Assembly: GCF_900696085.1 (NCBI RefSeq)
Contig: NZ_CAADFC020000009.1
Coordinates: 62,001 to 126,000 of the forward strand
Reading direction: 5' to 3'
DNA: 64,000 nucleotides
DNA from: Bradyrhizobium ivorense
GTDB lineage: Bacteria > Pseudomonadota > Alphaproteobacteria > Rhizobiales > Xanthobacteraceae
Shown: positions 27,319 to 36,487 of the stretch, piece by piece
How the letters are laid out: every line of letters starts with the position of its first letter
Numbering within the stretch: the first letter of the stretch is position 1
The notes under the pieces: model-generated
The model's database searches: none
Told to the model about the DNA's origin: nothing
What the model saw: the letters and a program-made list of their open reading frames with translations, nothing else
Program-made: the position numbers and the translations under genes

Positions 27319-29289
27319 TCAACTCGTTAGAGCTCGCGCCAACTCGCGGATCATTTGCAAGATGTTCCCTCGATCGGCCCCTGGCATGGCCGATTCGGTG
27401 TGAAGCTTCTTGATAATTTTCGCCCTTTGCTCGGGAGTTGGAGAGAACTTGATTCGATAGCCATCACGAGTAGTCGCAGCAACATGCGCGTCGACTCCGC
27501 CAATCCCGGGCAGGTCGAGCTTCCCTGCTGCTCCGGCGGAAAGTCCGGATGGACCGCTGATTCGAGCGCCCCCTCGGCCCAGATTGAGAAGCCATCCGCG
27601 GTGCTTCTCACCTTGGATCACCAACGTGATGGGTTCTGGGACCTGGCGCTGAGGTCGGTCGTATCGCGGTCGTTCGATGCACACCACGACTGCCACGAAC
27701 AGCACCAGAATGTTGTAAACTGTCCAGAACATCACGATCGCCGTGCCGTCGCCCGCTGTTGGGGACGTATTGAAAACGAAATCGGAGTTCAACGGCACGA
27801 TCAGGCCGCCGATCGTCAGTGTGAGCAGGAGTAGAAACGGTCGCATCAACGCCCATTGAACAACGACCTTGGTGCGGTCGCCGCCTTTGGCCGTCACCGA
27901 GAATTTATGCGATCCGCTGGTCAGAAGCCCGAGAGCGGCTGCCCGGCTGATGGGCCAGGCCGCGATCAGTTGAGCCGTATCGTTGAGAAGCGGGACAAAC
28001 AACCCTTTTGAAAGCCAGTTCAGGGACAGCAGAACCATTAGGTAATAGGGTACATAATAACTGATAATTTCCACCAGCGACGCGTTCACGATGGTGATAC
28101 CGAACCACCAGTACAACAGTGGGCAAATCAGGCTGGCAAGCCTGAAGGGAAAGGTGCTGAGCCAGTAGAGCAATGAATCGAGGATGCCGATTCGATGCAT
28201 CAGCCCAAGGCCTCGCATGCCAAAGGGGCTGTATGAGCTGCGGACAATCTGCATCAGGCCAAGGCACCACCGTCCACGCTGAGTAATATATTCTTCCAAT
28301 CCTTCGGGAGCCAAACCTTCAGTCAATGGCTCGTTAAGGTACACAGTTTGCCAACCGTTTTCCGCAAGCTTAAGCGTGAGCAGGAAATCCTCGGTTACGC
28401 TTTGTGTTGGAATCCAGCCAATCTGCTCGACGGCTCGGACCCGCATTACGGATGATGTCCCACAGCAGATGGCAATCCCCCAAGCGTCCCGCGCTGGCTC
28501 GACGTTGTCAAAGAAATGACGTTGTTCATCGGGATATGCGGTGCTTATTCCCAGGTTATGTTGGATCGGATCAGGATTGAAGAAGTGCTGCGGGGTTTGC
28601 ACGAGCGCGACGCCTGGCTCGTGAAACAATGCTAGTGTCCGCTCGATGAAGTCCGCATGGGGAACGAAATCTGCGTCAAGTACAGCGACAAAGACGGGGG
28701 GAGCTGGATCGCGGGCGTGCACGCGAAGTGCATGGTTGATGTTCCCCGCTTTAGCGTGCTCCTTATCCGAGCGTGCGAGATACCCGATTTCGTGCAGCTC
28801 GCAAAGTTGCCGCACCCAATTCCTGGCGCCGTCGTCGAGAATAAAAATCCGAAGGCGTGGATAGCGGATTTCGGTCGCGCCAATGATCGTGCGCTCAAGC
28901 ACTTCCGACGGCTCGTTGTAAGTCGTGATGAAAACATCGACGCGCGGCGCTTCTCCAGGCAGCCACCATTCGGAGTACTGGTCTGCTTCTGCCGACCGCT
29001 CTTTCACCCGCGACAGTATGAAAAACGCGACGGTGGAGGAAAGCATCGTCAGAGCTTCGAGCATCGCGAATCCCCAACTGAACAGCGCGTCCGCAGTCCA
29101 GTCGAGCGGTGCCAGCGTTTCCGTGAAGCGCCAAGCCATATAACGCCAAGACAGTACGGCAGCCGTCCCCAGGAGAAGCGCGCGCCAATACCACTTCATC
29201 GGATCAAGCAGCGGAAAGACGGTAAGACGAACCCCAATTAAGAAGGCGGCGCCTGCGAAGGCAGCAACGAGTGGCGACAGCACAAGCAT
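27319..29289 (-). CDS. BcsA-like family 2 polysaccharide synthase with degenerate PilZ domain
   Basis: The 656-residue product is a processive membrane glycosyltransferase. Two helices precede the catalytic domain, which has FILDDGARN, the DxD motif LDADFVPH, VTEDFLLTL and TQRGRWCLG, the full D,D,TED,QxxRW set of BcsA-type synthases. Several membrane segments follow. A C-terminal PilZ-like domain (about 560-640) contains NLGRGGARISG where NxSxxG is expected, and an Arg-rich RPRYDRPQRQ in place of a clean RxxxR, so c-di-GMP binding may be weak or lost. The start codon overlaps the stop of the upstream membrane-fusion gene. The polymer could be cellulose-like but is not determined by sequence. 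Two c-di-GMP enzymes are encoded nearby. Confidence 0.85.
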   Translation of the reverse strand: MLVLSPLVAAFAGAAFLIGVRLTVFPLLDPMKWYWRALLLGTAAVLSWRYMAWRFTETLAPLDWTADALFSWGFAMLEALTMLSSTVAFFILSRVKERSAEADQYSEWWLPGEAPRVDVFITTYNEPSEVLERTIIGATEIRYPRLRIFILDDGARNWVRQLCELHEIGYLARSDKEHAKAGNINHALRVHARDPAPPVFVAVLDADFVPHADFIERTLALFHEPGVALVQTPQHFFNPDPIQHNLGISTAYPDEQRHFFDNVEPARDAWGIAICCGTSSVMRVRAVEQIGWIPTQSVTEDFLLTLKLAENGWQTVYLNEPLTEGLAPEGLEEYITQRGRWCLGLMQIVRSSYSPFGMRGLGLMHRIGILDSLLYWLSTFPFRLASLICPLLYWWFGITIVNASLVEIISYYVPYYLMVLLSLNWLSKGLFVPLLNDTAQLIAAWPISRAAALGLLTSGSHKFSVTAKGGDRTKVVVQWALMRPFLLLLTLTIGGLIVPLNSDFVFNTSPTAGDGTAIVMFWTVYNILVLFVAVVVCIERPRYDRPQRQVPEPITLVIQGEKHRGWLLNLGRGGARISGPSGLSAGAAGKLDLPGIGGVDAHVAATTRDGYRIKFSPTPEQRAKIIKKLHTESAMPGADRGNILQMIRELARALTS

Positions 29290-30494
29290 CAGAGTCCGTA
29301 CCGCGTGATAAAGCGACGGAATTGTGCGATTGGGCCAGCTGTGAAGATAACGCGTCCAGTACGTCCAATCGCGCAGCCGAAATCTGCCTCTCCTGCAAGG
29401 TCTGGAACAGTCACGGTAACATCAAAGCGCTGTAGATGTTGTGCACTTGGACCCACAGCAAGATTGGTGTAGAGCGAGGCCGCACCGGATCCGCCAAGGC
29501 GGGTTATGGTGCCATTGAAAATACGATCATCTCGAAACAACCGAAATTGCACGGCCGTTCCCACCGAGAGACCATCGTAGAGAGATTCGCTGACGCCCGC
29601 GGTGACGATCAGTGTACTGCAGTCGACGATCTTGACGAGATCCTGGCCGCGACGCGCGTATTGGCCATCGTCCACTAGTATGTCCCAGACCAGACCAACG
29701 ACGCTGGCATTAAGAGTAGCGAAGCTCAAACTATTGACACGAAGGCGCTCGGCATCGATTTGCCCGTCGAGCTGGACAATACGTGCTTTCACCTGCTCCT
29801 TGTCGACATTCAGCTCTGCCAGCCGCTGCTCGAGCTCTCGGATACGCTGGGCCGAGGAGGGAGCGTCGTTATAGGACTCCCCGATGAAGACGCCGTCGCG
29901 AGCGGAGGTAAGTTCTGTCTCTAGATAGTTTACTCGCTGCTGCGCACTCTCCAGTTCTTGCTGCGCCACGTCGTAAGTTGCGCGAGCGCGATCCAGATTC
30001 GCCGCCGTCTGTACACCACGCGTGTTTAGTTCGTTTGCTCGCGTGAATTCTGCGTCCGCTTGACGAAGGCGCGCAGCCGCAGCGTCTTGAGCTGCTTTCG
30101 TTTCGGCAATTCGAGCCTCAATCTGCCGAACCCTGCCGCGCTGGTAATCAGTGGATTGAACATCGAAGCGAGACCTGGATACGGACAAGGCCTCTCGCTG
30201 GCCGACGAGACGGTTGAGCTCGATCTGCTGGTTTGTGCGATCGCGAACAAGCTCTAGAAGCCTCACCGTATCGAAGCGTTGGTCGTTGATTTCTGCTATG
30301 AGTTCGCCGGGACTGATGCGCGCGCCGATACTCTTTACGGCAAGCGTTACCTTTCCTTCGATCGGGGCGCGAACGATGTAGAGTCGAGCATTGAGTGTAG
30401 CATCCGCCGATGTTCCAGCGAAGTGCTCACCGATAATAACGTACAATCCAATTGCCAACAGGGCCAAGCCGACGGTTGCACGTACGAGCCTCAT
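29289..30494 (-). CDS. HlyD-family membrane fusion protein
   Basis: The 401-residue product begins with one membrane anchor (VGLALLAIGLYVIIGEHF), followed by a biotinyl-lipoyl half motif (RAPIEGKVTLAVKSIGARIS), a long coiled coil rich in Arg, Glu, Gln and Ala (about residues 85-230), the second half motif and a beta-barrel region. This is the order of HlyD/EmrA-type periplasmic adaptors, also found as Alg44-like subunits of exopolysaccharide machines. It is the first gene of the synthase operon and its stop overlaps the synthase start, so it probably carries the polymer across the periplasm together with that enzyme. No outer membrane partner is encoded in the window. Confidence 0.8.
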   Translation of the reverse strand: MRLVRATVGLALLAIGLYVIIGEHFAGTSADATLNARLYIVRAPIEGKVTLAVKSIGARISPGELIAEINDQRFDTVRLLELVRDRTNQQIELNRLVGQREALSVSRSRFDVQSTDYQRGRVRQIEARIAETKAAQDAAAARLRQADAEFTRANELNTRGVQTAANLDRARATYDVAQQELESAQQRVNYLETELTSARDGVFIGESYNDAPSSAQRIRELEQRLAELNVDKEQVKARIVQLDGQIDAERLRVNSLSFATLNASVVGLVWDILVDDGQYARRGQDLVKIVDCSTLIVTAGVSESLYDGLSVGTAVQFRLFRDDRIFNGTITRLGGSGAASLYTNLAVGPSAQHLQRFDVTVTVPDLAGEADFGCAIGRTGRVIFTAGPIAQFRRFITRYGL

Positions 30495-30674
30495 AAGAAC
30501 ATTCCAACTGCATTTATGATGGGAAGGTCCCGTAGCTTATTCCCCATCCGGGACAAGCATACACTGAGCAGCCTACGGTCGAATCGTTTTCGCCTAAGCG
30601 GACCCTCCGCCCCGCTTTGAATTGCCAGGTCCGGTACCACTCGGATGCAAGTGTTAGCGGCTCAGGCGTCATGA

Positions 30675-30926
30675 TCAGACTAACAGGCTGGTAAAGAATA
30701 GCTTCGTGATCTCAGCGGCAGGAGGATCCGTATCGTCAGACGCGGCAACGGTTATAAATTCGTTCCTGCAGTTCCAGCAGCGCCAGAGATCTTGAACTTC
30801 CCGCTCACCGATGCGTTCATGCCACTCGAGGTGGACCAATGCAGAACCACATTGAGGGCAGTTTTTGTGACGTGCTATTGAGACCGACTCCATGTGGCAG
30901 CCCCGTGTCATTACGCCAAAAGACAT
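30675..30926 (-). CDS. Small zinc-ribbon protein
   Basis: The frame encodes 83 residues; starting at the ATG at 30893 (MESVSIARH) would give 72. Two CxxC pairs, CPQCG and CWNC, separated by about 23 residues form a zinc ribbon; the tail TDPPAAEITKLFFTSLLV is hydrophobic. Such small ribbons may bind nucleic acid or act as redox or metal-binding accessories. Neither start has a strong ribosome site. The gene stands alone, 180 bases upstream of the polysaccharide operon on the same strand, and a candidate NifA/sigma-54 promoter lies just before it, so it might be the leader gene of that operon. Confidence 0.6.
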   Translation of the reverse strand: MSFGVMTRGCHMESVSIARHKNCPQCGSALVHLEWHERIGEREVQDLWRCWNCRNEFITVAASDDTDPPAAEITKLFFTSLLV

Positions 30927-30988
30927 AGCCGAAAAAGCATTATTGTAGCCGCCGCTTCGTGGGCGGCTGCGGTGGACGGACCTCTCTG

Positions 30989-31004
30989 TTCAAACCCTGT
31001 GCCA
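30989..31004 (-). promoter_or_regulatory. Imperfect sigma-54 promoter candidate
   Basis: Read leftward the sequence is TGGCACAGGGTTTGAA. The -24 part and the 4-base spacer fit TGGCACR-N4-TTGCW, but the -12 element reads TTGAA instead of TTGCA, losing part of the normally invariant GC. It points at the zinc-ribbon gene and has a perfect NifA site 60 bases upstream, which raises its credibility. Confidence 0.4.
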
Positions 31005-31063
31005 ACTGCGACAGCTTGATCAGTAAGGGATATTTTTCAAGGAAGTGTACCAGACCGACTGCA

Positions 31064-31079
31064 TGTCAGGAATCGGACA
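31064..31079 (-). promoter_or_regulatory. NifA-type TGT-N10-ACA site
   Basis: TGT and ACA are separated by exactly 10 bases. The site is symmetric; its distance to the -24 candidate at 31004 suits activation of the minus-strand zinc-ribbon gene. Such a motif also occurs by chance in GC-rich DNA, so its weight depends on the weak promoter beside it. Confidence 0.4.
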
Positions 31080-31677
31080 GCTAGGTCACGTTCTCGCAAA
31101 TCGGGCTAAGTCTCTCGTTTGGAAGCCTTGGGTGGATCGTTTGGCGTTGAGTAGTGCGGCGGAGGGACGGGACAAGCGGATGCTTGTGGAAGTGTGCTTT
31201 GGATCTTGTGCTTCCGGCACTCGCTGGCGCAACCAGGAGCCGTTAGGAGACCAGAACGGTCGGCTCCGGCGCTTCAGTCGGAGGGGCATTGGGGATTTGG
31301 TGACGGATCTTCGAGACGATATCCAGACTTCGGATATTTGATCGCCGTTATTTCGCCCCATCGTGTATCTGCACGCCACCAGAGCGAGGAGGAGTAGTTA
31401 AAGATCAGGCGCTGGGCCGCTCGCTCACCCTGAGCGCATAGGGCCGTTCGGGGATGCCCCTGTGCGTTGACGTTCGAGCAGGTCAATACGGTGATGCACG
31501 ACAGGCCGCTGCCAGTGATCTAGCCAATGTAATCTCTCAAGACTCTGCGCCTTGTCCAAGTGAATGCGCCCGCCCCAAGCAACAATGCGGGGGCATGCGT
31601 CTAGTGCACCGCGGCAAATTTAGACGCTTTATTCTAATCGAGCGCCTGCCGAGCACGCTTGAAATTGGCGCGTCGAC
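31080..31677. other. Intergenic region
   Basis: No gene is supported in this stretch between the NifA-type site and the 3' end of the GGDEF-EAL gene. Confidence 0.4.
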
Positions 31678-33300
31678 TCATGCATGTAGACTTCTTGCTC
31701 CATCTCCAGTAACAGGTCCGTCGCTGGCTTCGCGATCAAGCAGCGCCGGGATGCCGGCGGCTGGAACAGGACCACTGAACAGGTAGCCTTGTCCTTCTGT
31801 GCAACCATTGGACACCAGATAAACGAGCTGGCCTTCGTCTTCGATTCCCTCGGCCGTGGTCGTCAAACCAAACCCATTAGCAAGGCCGAGTATAGCACGA
31901 ACGATCACCCGGCTGTCGGTGCTGTCGTCGAGATGCGAAACGAAGCTGCGATCGATCTTGATCTTGTCAAGACGAAACGAAAGCAGCTGGCTAAGCGTAG
32001 CATAACCGGTTCCGAAATCATCAAGCGCGATGCGGACGCCGGCTTGACGAAGCCCGTCAATCACGGTCTTCGCAGCCCCGCTTCTTTCCACGAACGCGCT
32101 CTCTGTAATTTCAATCTCCAGGCGGTGTGGACTAAAGCCGGTTTGCTCAAGGATCGATATAAGGCGCTCTCCAAGCGCGGAATCCCGCAATTGAACGGGC
32201 GAAATATTGAAGGCGAGCGAGAACGCCTTCGGCCACGCAGTGGCATCAGAACACGCGCGGCGAAAAAGCTGATCTCCAAGAGCGTTGATGAGGCCGGTTT
32301 CTTCTGCAATCGGAATAAACACGTCGGGCGGGATATGCCCTAACGTCCTGCTTTCCCAACGCGCTAATGCCTCGAACCCGACGATGCGATTACTTACGAG
32401 CGAAACCACCGGCTGGTAATGGGGCTCGATAATATCCGCCGCGATAGCGCTCCGAAGCTCACGCTCAATATTGATGCGCCGCTCGACATGCATGTCCATG
32501 TCCGGTTCGAAAAAGCGGACCCGCGACCTGCCGTCGCCTTGGGCGCGATAAAGTGCGCGTTCTGCGCGCCTGACCAATTCGTGGGGAGTGACGCCATCAA
32601 GCTGAGCGATGGCGATGCCAATTCCAAGACTGAGCTCGGCTGCGCCAGTCTCAATCGCGAAACTGTCGGCGGTAGACGCCACGATACGGCGCGCCAGATT
32701 GGCGGGATCTTCGAGGGAGCTAATGTTGGGCAGGACGATCCCGAATTCGTCGCCTCCGATCCTCGCCAGGAGGCCGTCCTTGCGCAAGATGTCGGCAAGC
32801 CTTGTGGCAAATTCGCAGAGTGCCTTGTCCGCCGCTGCATGGCCGTGCGTATTCTTGATCCGCTTTAAGCCGTCGAGGCCGAGCATCAGAACAGCGACTT
32901 GATGCGTGTCGGTGGCGAGGCCAACGCAAAGATCAAGTTTCTCATCGAACAGGCGGCGGTTTGGCAAGCCAGTCAATGGATCGTGTCGTGCCAAATCGCG
33001 GACTTCTCCTTCGGTAATGGTTCGTGCTTCAGTTCCGCGAGCGAGTTTTCGGTAGCGCCGAACACTAAAGACTGTGAGCCCAATGCTCAGGAAGAATGCA
33101 ACGAACACGATGAATATGATGTCGTCGAGTACCGAATCCACATAGCGCTGTCCCAGCCGCGCCAAACGAGTGCCAAGCCCATAGAGATGCGCTAAGAGCG
33201 AAACGAGAACGATGCCGCCGAAGATGGCAATGAAGTCCCTCGTGGCAGAACTACGCCAATCGAAGTGCAGTACGCGCAATCGTGGAGTTGAAAGTCCCAT
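31678..33300 (-). CDS. GGDEF-EAL c-di-GMP turnover protein
   Basis: The 540-residue product has two membrane segments near the N-terminus (about 25-45 and 60-80), then a GGDEF domain (LARHDPLTGLPNRRLFDEKL, RIGGDEFGIVLP) and an EAL domain (FEALARWES, FNISPVQLRD, EITESAFV, DDFGTGYATL). Both catalytic signatures are intact, so it could make or break c-di-GMP. The product-inhibition RxxD site is not present at the usual place five residues before GGDEF. The short periplasmic loop suggests no large sensor domain. It belongs to the same minus-strand stretch as the polysaccharide operon and probably feeds c-di-GMP signals to it; direct co-transcription is unlikely given the gaps. Confidence 0.85.
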   Translation of the reverse strand: MGLSTPRLRVLHFDWRSSATRDFIAIFGGIVLVSLLAHLYGLGTRLARLGQRYVDSVLDDIIFIVFVAFFLSIGLTVFSVRRYRKLARGTEARTITEGEVRDLARHDPLTGLPNRRLFDEKLDLCVGLATDTHQVAVLMLGLDGLKRIKNTHGHAAADKALCEFATRLADILRKDGLLARIGGDEFGIVLPNISSLEDPANLARRIVASTADSFAIETGAAELSLGIGIAIAQLDGVTPHELVRRAERALYRAQGDGRSRVRFFEPDMDMHVERRINIERELRSAIAADIIEPHYQPVVSLVSNRIVGFEALARWESRTLGHIPPDVFIPIAEETGLINALGDQLFRRACSDATAWPKAFSLAFNISPVQLRDSALGERLISILEQTGFSPHRLEIEITESAFVERSGAAKTVIDGLRQAGVRIALDDFGTGYATLSQLLSFRLDKIKIDRSFVSHLDDSTDSRVIVRAILGLANGFGLTTTAEGIEDEGQLVYLVSNGCTEGQGYLFSGPVPAAGIPALLDREASDGPVTGDGARSLHA

Positions 33301-33942
33301 CTCAGTCGAACCGTCGCAACGCAGATTGGCCCAGGGAGGTTCTTGCCCGCAGCATGATTGTTAGCTGAGAGCCAGATTTTGCGCCAAGCTGCAATAAGCC
33401 ATCGGGTCGCGATAGTTGTTCCTCGCAAAAGTTGTATTCGAGCGACCGGCAAGTTCGCACTCGTTAGCACGGCCGAAGCAACAAGGTATATCCTGAATAT
33501 GCCGCTTCAAAACTTTGAACACTCTTGAGCGCGAGCGCCAAGGGGGGGGCGCTAGTTCACGTGCGATAGCAATCAGCGCGACTAGGTTCCTGCCAGTAGT
33601 GCCTCCTGATCCGGAACTTCTGCCAAGTGCCTGGCGAGCGGATTGGTGATCGCGGCGCGCGCCAAGGGGCGGCGGCCTTGGCGAGATGAGACGACCGCCA
33701 GTTGAGCGCTCGACGGAACGACGGCTGTCAAGCGACGCCGTTGTAGCTAGCAAGGACATTACGGCTCCCGACAGCTAGTGGCCGCAGCCTATTGCGGTGC
33801 GAACCTGCCTGCAAACATTGCAATGGATGGACCATGACCGAATAGTTGGTTAGTAGAGTTGCGGTTTTGACTCGGAGAATAACAGCGAGAACGGGCATCG
33901 GGGCCCAGAGCACCAGAGACGAAGTGAGCGATTAACGATAAC
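33301..33942. other. Intergenic region between the two GGDEF genes
   Basis: No supported gene. A run of nine G residues lies near 33542-33550. Confidence 0.4.
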
Positions 33943-35346
33943 CTAGGCGACAACCACACGGTTGCGACCTTCAAATTTTGCGCGATAGAGTCGCTGGTCG
34001 GCGACGTTCAAAAACCCGTCGAGCGTGTTTCCATCGCGCCCGAACTCGGATACTCCAACACTGATGGTGACGCCGATCGACGGTTCGGCTCCGACGTCGA
34101 ACGCAGTGCGTTCGATAGCCGATCGAAGCCGCTCGGCGACCGCGCACGCCGCGTCGAGCGTCGCCCCCGGCAGCAGTACCATGAATTCCTCGCCGCCCAC
34201 GCGCGCGACAGAGTCGTAAGGGCGGATCGCCTCCAGACACTTTCGCACGAATACGCGCAGGACCTCATCGCCGACGCTGTGACCACGTGAGTCGTTGATA
34301 CCCTTGAAATGATCTAGATCGAGCGACAGCAGAGACAACGGAGCTCCGGTCCGCTTGGCCCGTGCGATCTCCGCGCCGATATGCTCGATGAAGTGGCGTC
34401 GATTCCCGGCACCGGTTAGTGGATCGGTTGCGGCGAGCCGCTCCAGCCTTTGATTGCTCAATTGCACTTGCTGGAGTGCCTTTTGAGTGTCGGCCATCGA
34501 TTCGGCCAGGCGAGCGGTCATTTCTTCCTGGCTATAGATGGTCGCGAACGATTGCGTTGTTCGGAAAGCCTGGACGACGCCATAGCTGAGCAGAAAAAAT
34601 CCGCCAGCAAAGATTGCGTGGGCCAGCCACCACATATGGTTCCACGGCGCGGCCAAAATGAATGCGAGCGACGATAGCGCAAACCATGCGACAGAAACGC
34701 CAAAAACAAGCATGAGCGGCGAGTGAATCCGTCGCATGAGCAAGACCGCGACGTTCAGCGCACTAAATAGCAATGCGCCGCCCTCCATGGACAGGCGGAC
34801 CACCGGGTGCCCAGCATAGGGTGAATAGGCGACCATTGCGACAGCTAGGTCCATCGTAAGGAACAGGCCAATCCACATCAGCCATGCGCGCGTGTCCGAG
34901 CGCTTCTCAAGCCCGTCTGACGGCCGGTTGTAGCTGAGTAGCCCGACAAAGAGCAAAATCGACATCGCCAGACGCGACGCTGGCCCATAGAGCAGAAACA
35001 GCCAAATGTTGCGATGTGCCATCCCGGTGAAGGCGCCGTGCAGCGTATAGATCAGCACGAAGGCCAGAAAACCAAGGGTCAACCACCGCAACAGGGGCTC
35101 GCCTGAAGACCGATAGCAACGCCACGTCACATATGTGACGAACAACCCCTCGAGGGTGGCGACGGCAATGGCGAATTCGTGGAACAGATGGTCTTCAAAC
35201 TTCAGCGCGGGATCTTGCTGGAAATAGAGGTAAGCGATGAACTGAGTGGGCAGCAGGGCGAAGCCGATAATGAGAAGGCTAGTATACGCCTGTGTGATCA
35301 GCCGCAGCGCGTTGGGCGGCTCGTGCAACATTAGATTGGTACTCAT
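33943..35346 (-). CDS. Membrane-bound diguanylate cyclase
   Basis: The 467-residue product has about seven or eight hydrophobic segments in residues 15-265, a MASE-like sensor, followed by a coiled-coil signalling helix (MTARLAESMADTQKALQQVQ) and a GGDEF domain with LAATDPLTGAGNRRHF and the active site RVGGEEFMVLLPG. An RxxD inhibition site (RPYD) sits exactly five residues before GGEEF, so feedback control by c-di-GMP is expected. There is no EAL domain. It makes c-di-GMP from two GTP in response to a membrane signal. It is the likely source of c-di-GMP for the adjacent polysaccharide machinery. Confidence 0.85.
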   Translation of the reverse strand: MSTNLMLHEPPNALRLITQAYTSLLIIGFALLPTQFIAYLYFQQDPALKFEDHLFHEFAIAVATLEGLFVTYVTWRCYRSSGEPLLRWLTLGFLAFVLIYTLHGAFTGMAHRNIWLFLLYGPASRLAMSILLFVGLLSYNRPSDGLEKRSDTRAWLMWIGLFLTMDLAVAMVAYSPYAGHPVVRLSMEGGALLFSALNVAVLLMRRIHSPLMLVFGVSVAWFALSSLAFILAAPWNHMWWLAHAIFAGGFFLLSYGVVQAFRTTQSFATIYSQEEMTARLAESMADTQKALQQVQLSNQRLERLAATDPLTGAGNRRHFIEHIGAEIARAKRTGAPLSLLSLDLDHFKGINDSRGHSVGDEVLRVFVRKCLEAIRPYDSVARVGGEEFMVLLPGATLDAACAVAERLRSAIERTAFDVGAEPSIGVTISVGVSEFGRDGNTLDGFLNVADQRLYRAKFEGRNRVVVA

Positions 35347-35645
35347 ATGCTATACCGTCATTCCATGATGATCCCACACGGTCCTTTCATGAACTCGTGG
35401 GCCTTTCTTCAGAGCACCTTGGAGTCCTGCTGTACAACCAATGTGAAGGGCATCATGGGTCGTCTTCGCCGAAGGTCATCTAACACCCCGGCACGGGTGA
35501 TCGCCGCCGCACGGGCGCGGAAGTCACAAGAGTTGCCTTCCCGTCCATCGGCTGCACTCATCCGAGCAGGGCGGCGCCGCCGCGGGATCGGCTTGCCATC
35601 CAGGGAGCGGCTAAGTCCCGCCACCGCGGGATCGTCGGTGGTCCG
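35347..35645. other. Short intergenic region
   Basis: Nothing recognised. Confidence 0.4.
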
Positions 35646-35930
35646 CTAAAGGAAAGGGTATCGTACGTGTTCAGTACAGTATCCCCAGCTGCTGCCCCGA
35701 GTCGGCACGATCTGCGACCCGTTCGAAAACGCGCCATCGGAAGATGAGGAAATCACGAGCCCGTTGAGGAAAGGATTCTGCGCATTACCGTACTCAATCG
35801 TCTGCTTGCCACCGACCGGTAGCGCCGCTGCGACGATCGGTCCGGACTGGTTCGGCTCTGAGCCAACGCGCGTGATGAGCAACACCGTAAGTGTCAGGCC
35901 GCTTTGATTGACGAGTGTCTTGTACGCCAT
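35646..35930 (-). CDS. Small hypothetical protein, beta-rich
   Basis: The 94-residue product begins MAYKTLVNQSGLTLTVLLITRV and is preceded by a perfect GGAGGT ribosome site at a spacing of 5, so the gene is probably real. The alternating polar/apolar pattern and many Asn, Gly, Ser and Thr residues suggest a beta-sandwich. The last 15 residues (SSWGYCTEHVRYPFL) change in style and may result from a frameshift near the 3' end. There is no signal peptide. It stands alone; function unknown. Confidence 0.6.
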   Translation of the reverse strand: MAYKTLVNQSGLTLTVLLITRVGSEPNQSGPIVAAALPVGGKQTIEYGNAQNPFLNGLVISSSSDGAFSNGSQIVPTRGSSWGYCTEHVRYPFL

Positions 35931-36487
35931 CTGTGACCTCCGTTATCTGCTGGGTGGCCCCACGCCGAATTGCGGGACAGAGGTTCCGCTATATACATAA
36001 GCTGGTTGAGCTACGCCCCTGTCAAATCTTGTAGGCGGCCAATATTCGGAACCTGTCAGATAGTTTTCAGCATATAGAGAATGCGGTGCCGCTTCGGTGT
36101 AACGCGCTCATGGCCGTGTTGCAGGAATAGGCAACATCCCCGCTTACTCGGCACTGGCCAAACTGGTCGCCTGGAATGTTAGCATAGTAGTCGGCACAGG
36201 CCCCACCGGCACTATATGAACTTCCCTTTTGCCCTGTCTGGTTGAAGACGGCGAAGTCAGAAACCCGACATGACGATGCTTCCATTCCGTATTCAAGCAA
36301 GGCCTCTAATCGGTTTTTGCGTGCTGCGAAACTCGGCGGGCATGACTTTGATTGGTCTCGGTCAACGCGGCCGCAGTTGCTGCTTATGATCTTTGCAGTG
36401 ATTGTCCCGGAGCTGTGCTTCGCGAACATTGTTTGCACGCGCCGTTATCGGCGCGCCGATTGCACTGACTGATATTCCAACCGCTAC
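35931..36487. other. Intergenic region upstream of the oleate hydratase genes
   Basis: A minus-strand frame of 123 codons at 36067-36438 has several cysteines but no ribosome site and no family likeness; it is not called. Confidence 0.35.

Noticed and set aside
36067..36438. 123-codon minus-strand frame
   Set aside because: No ribosome site and no recognisable motif; the cysteine-rich look alone is not enough.
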